Shown piece by piece: positions 62,598 to 64,000 of a stretch of 64,000 nt of DNA. The stretch comes from Desulfuromonas sp. (lineage in GTDB: Bacteria; Desulfobacterota; Desulfuromonadia; Desulfuromonadales; Geothermobacteraceae), in assembly GCA_002868905.1 (NCBI GenBank), contig PKUA01000009.1, positions 1 to 64,000 of the forward strand. Direction: 5' to 3'. Position numbers and translations under genes: made by a program. The notes under the pieces are model-generated. The model saw only the letters and a list, made by a program, of their open reading frames with translations, was not told the origin of the DNA and did no database searches. The number at the start of each line of letters is the position of its first letter. Within the stretch, counting starts at the first letter, position 1.

Positions 62598-64000
62598 ATG
62601 AAAAGAGGCTTGGCGTGGCTCTGTACAGCACTTACGGTTCTTCTATTGCTGACAGCATGCAGCAGCAACGGTGGTGATGATGTCAAAAACGACAACGATT
62701 TCCCAAAACTGGCCGGCCCACCGGCCAACCTGGAGATTTCCAGTCAGAACCTCATCGCTGGTGAGTCATACACAATTACCGCTTACGTGACGGACAGTTC
62801 GGGCGATCCGGTCAATGACGGTATTCTGGTCAATTTTTCAGCAATTGGAGGCGAGGTTACCCCCATCCAATCAAGCACCGTCGATGGCGAAGCCGAAACA
62901 ACCTTCAATATTGACAACAACGCCACAAGTGCCGAGATCACGGCCGCCTTCTCCAGCAGCGTTTCGGACGACCTGACGTTGAACATCGTCGGTTCGCCCG
63001 CAAACATTGTCATGACCAACGGGTTGACACCCGGCACCTCCCTCGCGCCGGGCGGAGAGACAAACATCACCGCCTATGTAACAGACTCCGTCGGCCAGGC
63101 AGTGGATGACGGGACCACCATCTACTTCTTCACCTCCGGTTTCGGTGCAGAAGTCGACGCTACTGCCCCGACAAAGAGCGGCATTGCTACCGCTCATTTC
63201 GTGGGCGGAATCGCCTCCGGCACGACAACCGTCAACGCGGCCACTGCTGTCAATGTTCAGACCGGCACCAACGTCACCGCCTCGGTAGATGTCCCGATCA
63301 CCAACGGCGATGCGGCGGCTATTTCATTCATCTCCTCTTCCCCCGACAGCTTCATCGGCATCAAGGGGAGCGGGCAGAATCAGTTCGCCGAATTGACCTT
63401 CCAGGTTCTGGATGTCGGAGGGAACCCGGTCCCGGACGGCACCGAGATCAAATTCGACCTGACGCTCTCCCTGCACGGCGGGGAGAGCCTGCTGGCTGAT
63501 ACCGGCTTCACCATCGGCGGTCTGGTCGTTGCCAGGGTTCAGGCCGGCTTTGTCGCCGGTCCGCTGCGTGTCCAGGCAAGCTACACCGACTCTTTGGGCA
63601 ATGTCATTTCAACCCAGGGTGTCGTTTCGGTCGTCAGCGGGCCCCCCGCTATGGAGCATCTGACGATTTCGCAAGAGCTCTTCAACCAGGCCGTTTTCGT
63701 TTACGAGGGGCTACTGAACAAATACTACGCTATTCTGGCCGACCGTTACGGGAATGTCGTCAAGGACGGCACCCCTGTCAGCTTCATAACCGATTGCGGC
63801 CGCATCGGCACCAACGCAGACGGCGTCGATGCCCTCGAATCCTTCCAGGTCTCGACATTCGAAGGGCGGGCCACCGCAGAGTGGCGCAGCTCCAACCCCA
63901 TCAAAACGTTGTGCAATATCGTCGCCTACACCCCCGGACAGGAGTCCTACGACGACCTCAACGGCAACGGACAGTTCGACGAAGGAATCGACGTCTGCAC
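62598..64000 (+). CDS. Big-1 (invasin-like Ig) repeat lipoprotein, partial
   Basis: The open frame runs from ATG 62598 to the window end (468 codons) and continues beyond. A lipoprotein signal has the lipobox LLLLTAC (Cys about residue 21). GGTGGTGAT gives a Gly/Asp tether. The rest contains at least three bacterial Ig-like (Big-1) repeats with the SITAYVTDSxGxPVxDGxxVxF pattern: SYTITAYVTDSSGDPVNDGI, TNITAYVTDSVGQAVDDGTT and LTFQVLDVGGNPVPDGTEI, and a fourth partial one (YAILADRYGNVVKDGTPV). It ends near DDLNGNGQFDEG, an EF-hand-like calcium motif. It is probably a surface adhesin or cell-envelope protein. Confidence 0.85.
   Translation, partial: MKRGLAWLCTALTVLLLLTACSSNGGDDVKNDNDFPKLAGPPANLEISSQNLIAGESYTITAYVTDSSGDPVNDGILVNFSAIGGEVTPIQSSTVDGEAETTFNIDNNATSAEITAAFSSSVSDDLTLNIVGSPANIVMTNGLTPGTSLAPGGETNITAYVTDSVGQAVDDGTTIYFFTSGFGAEVDATAPTKSGIATAHFVGGIASGTTTVNAATAVNVQTGTNVTASVDVPITNGDAAAISFISSSPDSFIGIKGSGQNQFAELTFQVLDVGGNPVPDGTEIKFDLTLSLHGGESLLADTGFTIGGLVVARVQAGFVAGPLRVQASYTDSLGNVISTQGVVSVVSGPPAMEHLTISQELFNQAVFVYEGLLNKYYAILADRYGNVVKDGTPVSFITDCGRIGTNADGVDALESFQVSTFEGRATAEWRSSNPIKTLCNIVAYTPGQESYDDLNGNGQFDEGIDVC

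Overview
The window is 64 kb of GC-rich chromosomal DNA from a Gram-negative bacterium. It is most likely a desulfuromonadal (Geobacter/Desulfuromonas/Pelobacter-like) deltaproteobacterium. The assignment rests on the futalosine menaquinone genes (mqnE, mqnC), a B12-dependent methionine synthase, rubredoxin, a TRAP-type binding protein, and a style of dispersed palindromic intergenic repeat common in that order. Lipoprotein signal peptidase, a lipobox protein and a predicted outer-membrane barrel show an envelope with two membranes. I found no rRNA, tRNA, CRISPR array, prophage or intact insertion sequence. This is mostly ordinary core genome with a few unusual intergenic structures.

Layout. 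1-800: a ParD/ParE-type toxin-antitoxin pair with promoter and palindromic operator. 1000-4660: a yheU/yheS pair (ABC-F ATPase), DUF1330, a TRIC-type channel, a 54-residue unknown protein and DUF504. 4850-9860: a complete branched-chain amino acid ABC transporter (liv), interrupted by palindromic repeats. 9868-10628: two tandem copies of a 157-bp repeat, then a candidate 176-nt structured RNA on the minus strand with its own promoter and terminator. 10629-15507: greB, ychJ, an FKBP isomerase, an ABC exporter, mtfA and a GIY-YIG protein. 15544-21623: leuCD-ilvBND, the branched-chain amino acid biosynthesis operon. 21802-26534: a DnaQ-like exonuclease, yaeQ, a homocysteine methyltransferase, a DJ-1/PfpI protein, an orphan TRAP binding protein and a small membrane protein. 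26628-28415: a SHOCT membrane protein divergent from cbpA. 28443-33783: zur-znuCB facing znuA across a Zur box, then a secreted His-containing protein and the FetAB-type exporter.

33825-37025 is an overlapping operon of a YeeE/YedE sulfur transporter, a TusA-like protein and a PAS histidine kinase, followed by divergent katG. 39508-43650 holds ileS-lspA and a DsbA-like protein. 43975-51351 is a long minus-strand cluster (folK, a small YHS-like membrane protein, mqnE, mqnC, hisC, mutY, rnd, an endonuclease III homologue) that joins menaquinone, folate and histidine synthesis to base-excision repair. 51436-56165 is a one-carbon/methionine locus: a MetF-like protein and rubredoxin converge on a methionine synthase split into two polypeptides. 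56366-64000 carries a P-type cation ATPase, a U32 peptidase (RlhA-like), a predicted outer-membrane protein and the first 468 codons of a Big-1 lipoprotein cut by the window end.

The most interesting items are the structured RNA at 10254-10429, the kinase fused by gene overlap to a sulfur-uptake operon, the split MetH beside MetF-like and rubredoxin genes, and several long inverted repeats that lie over promoters or between genes.
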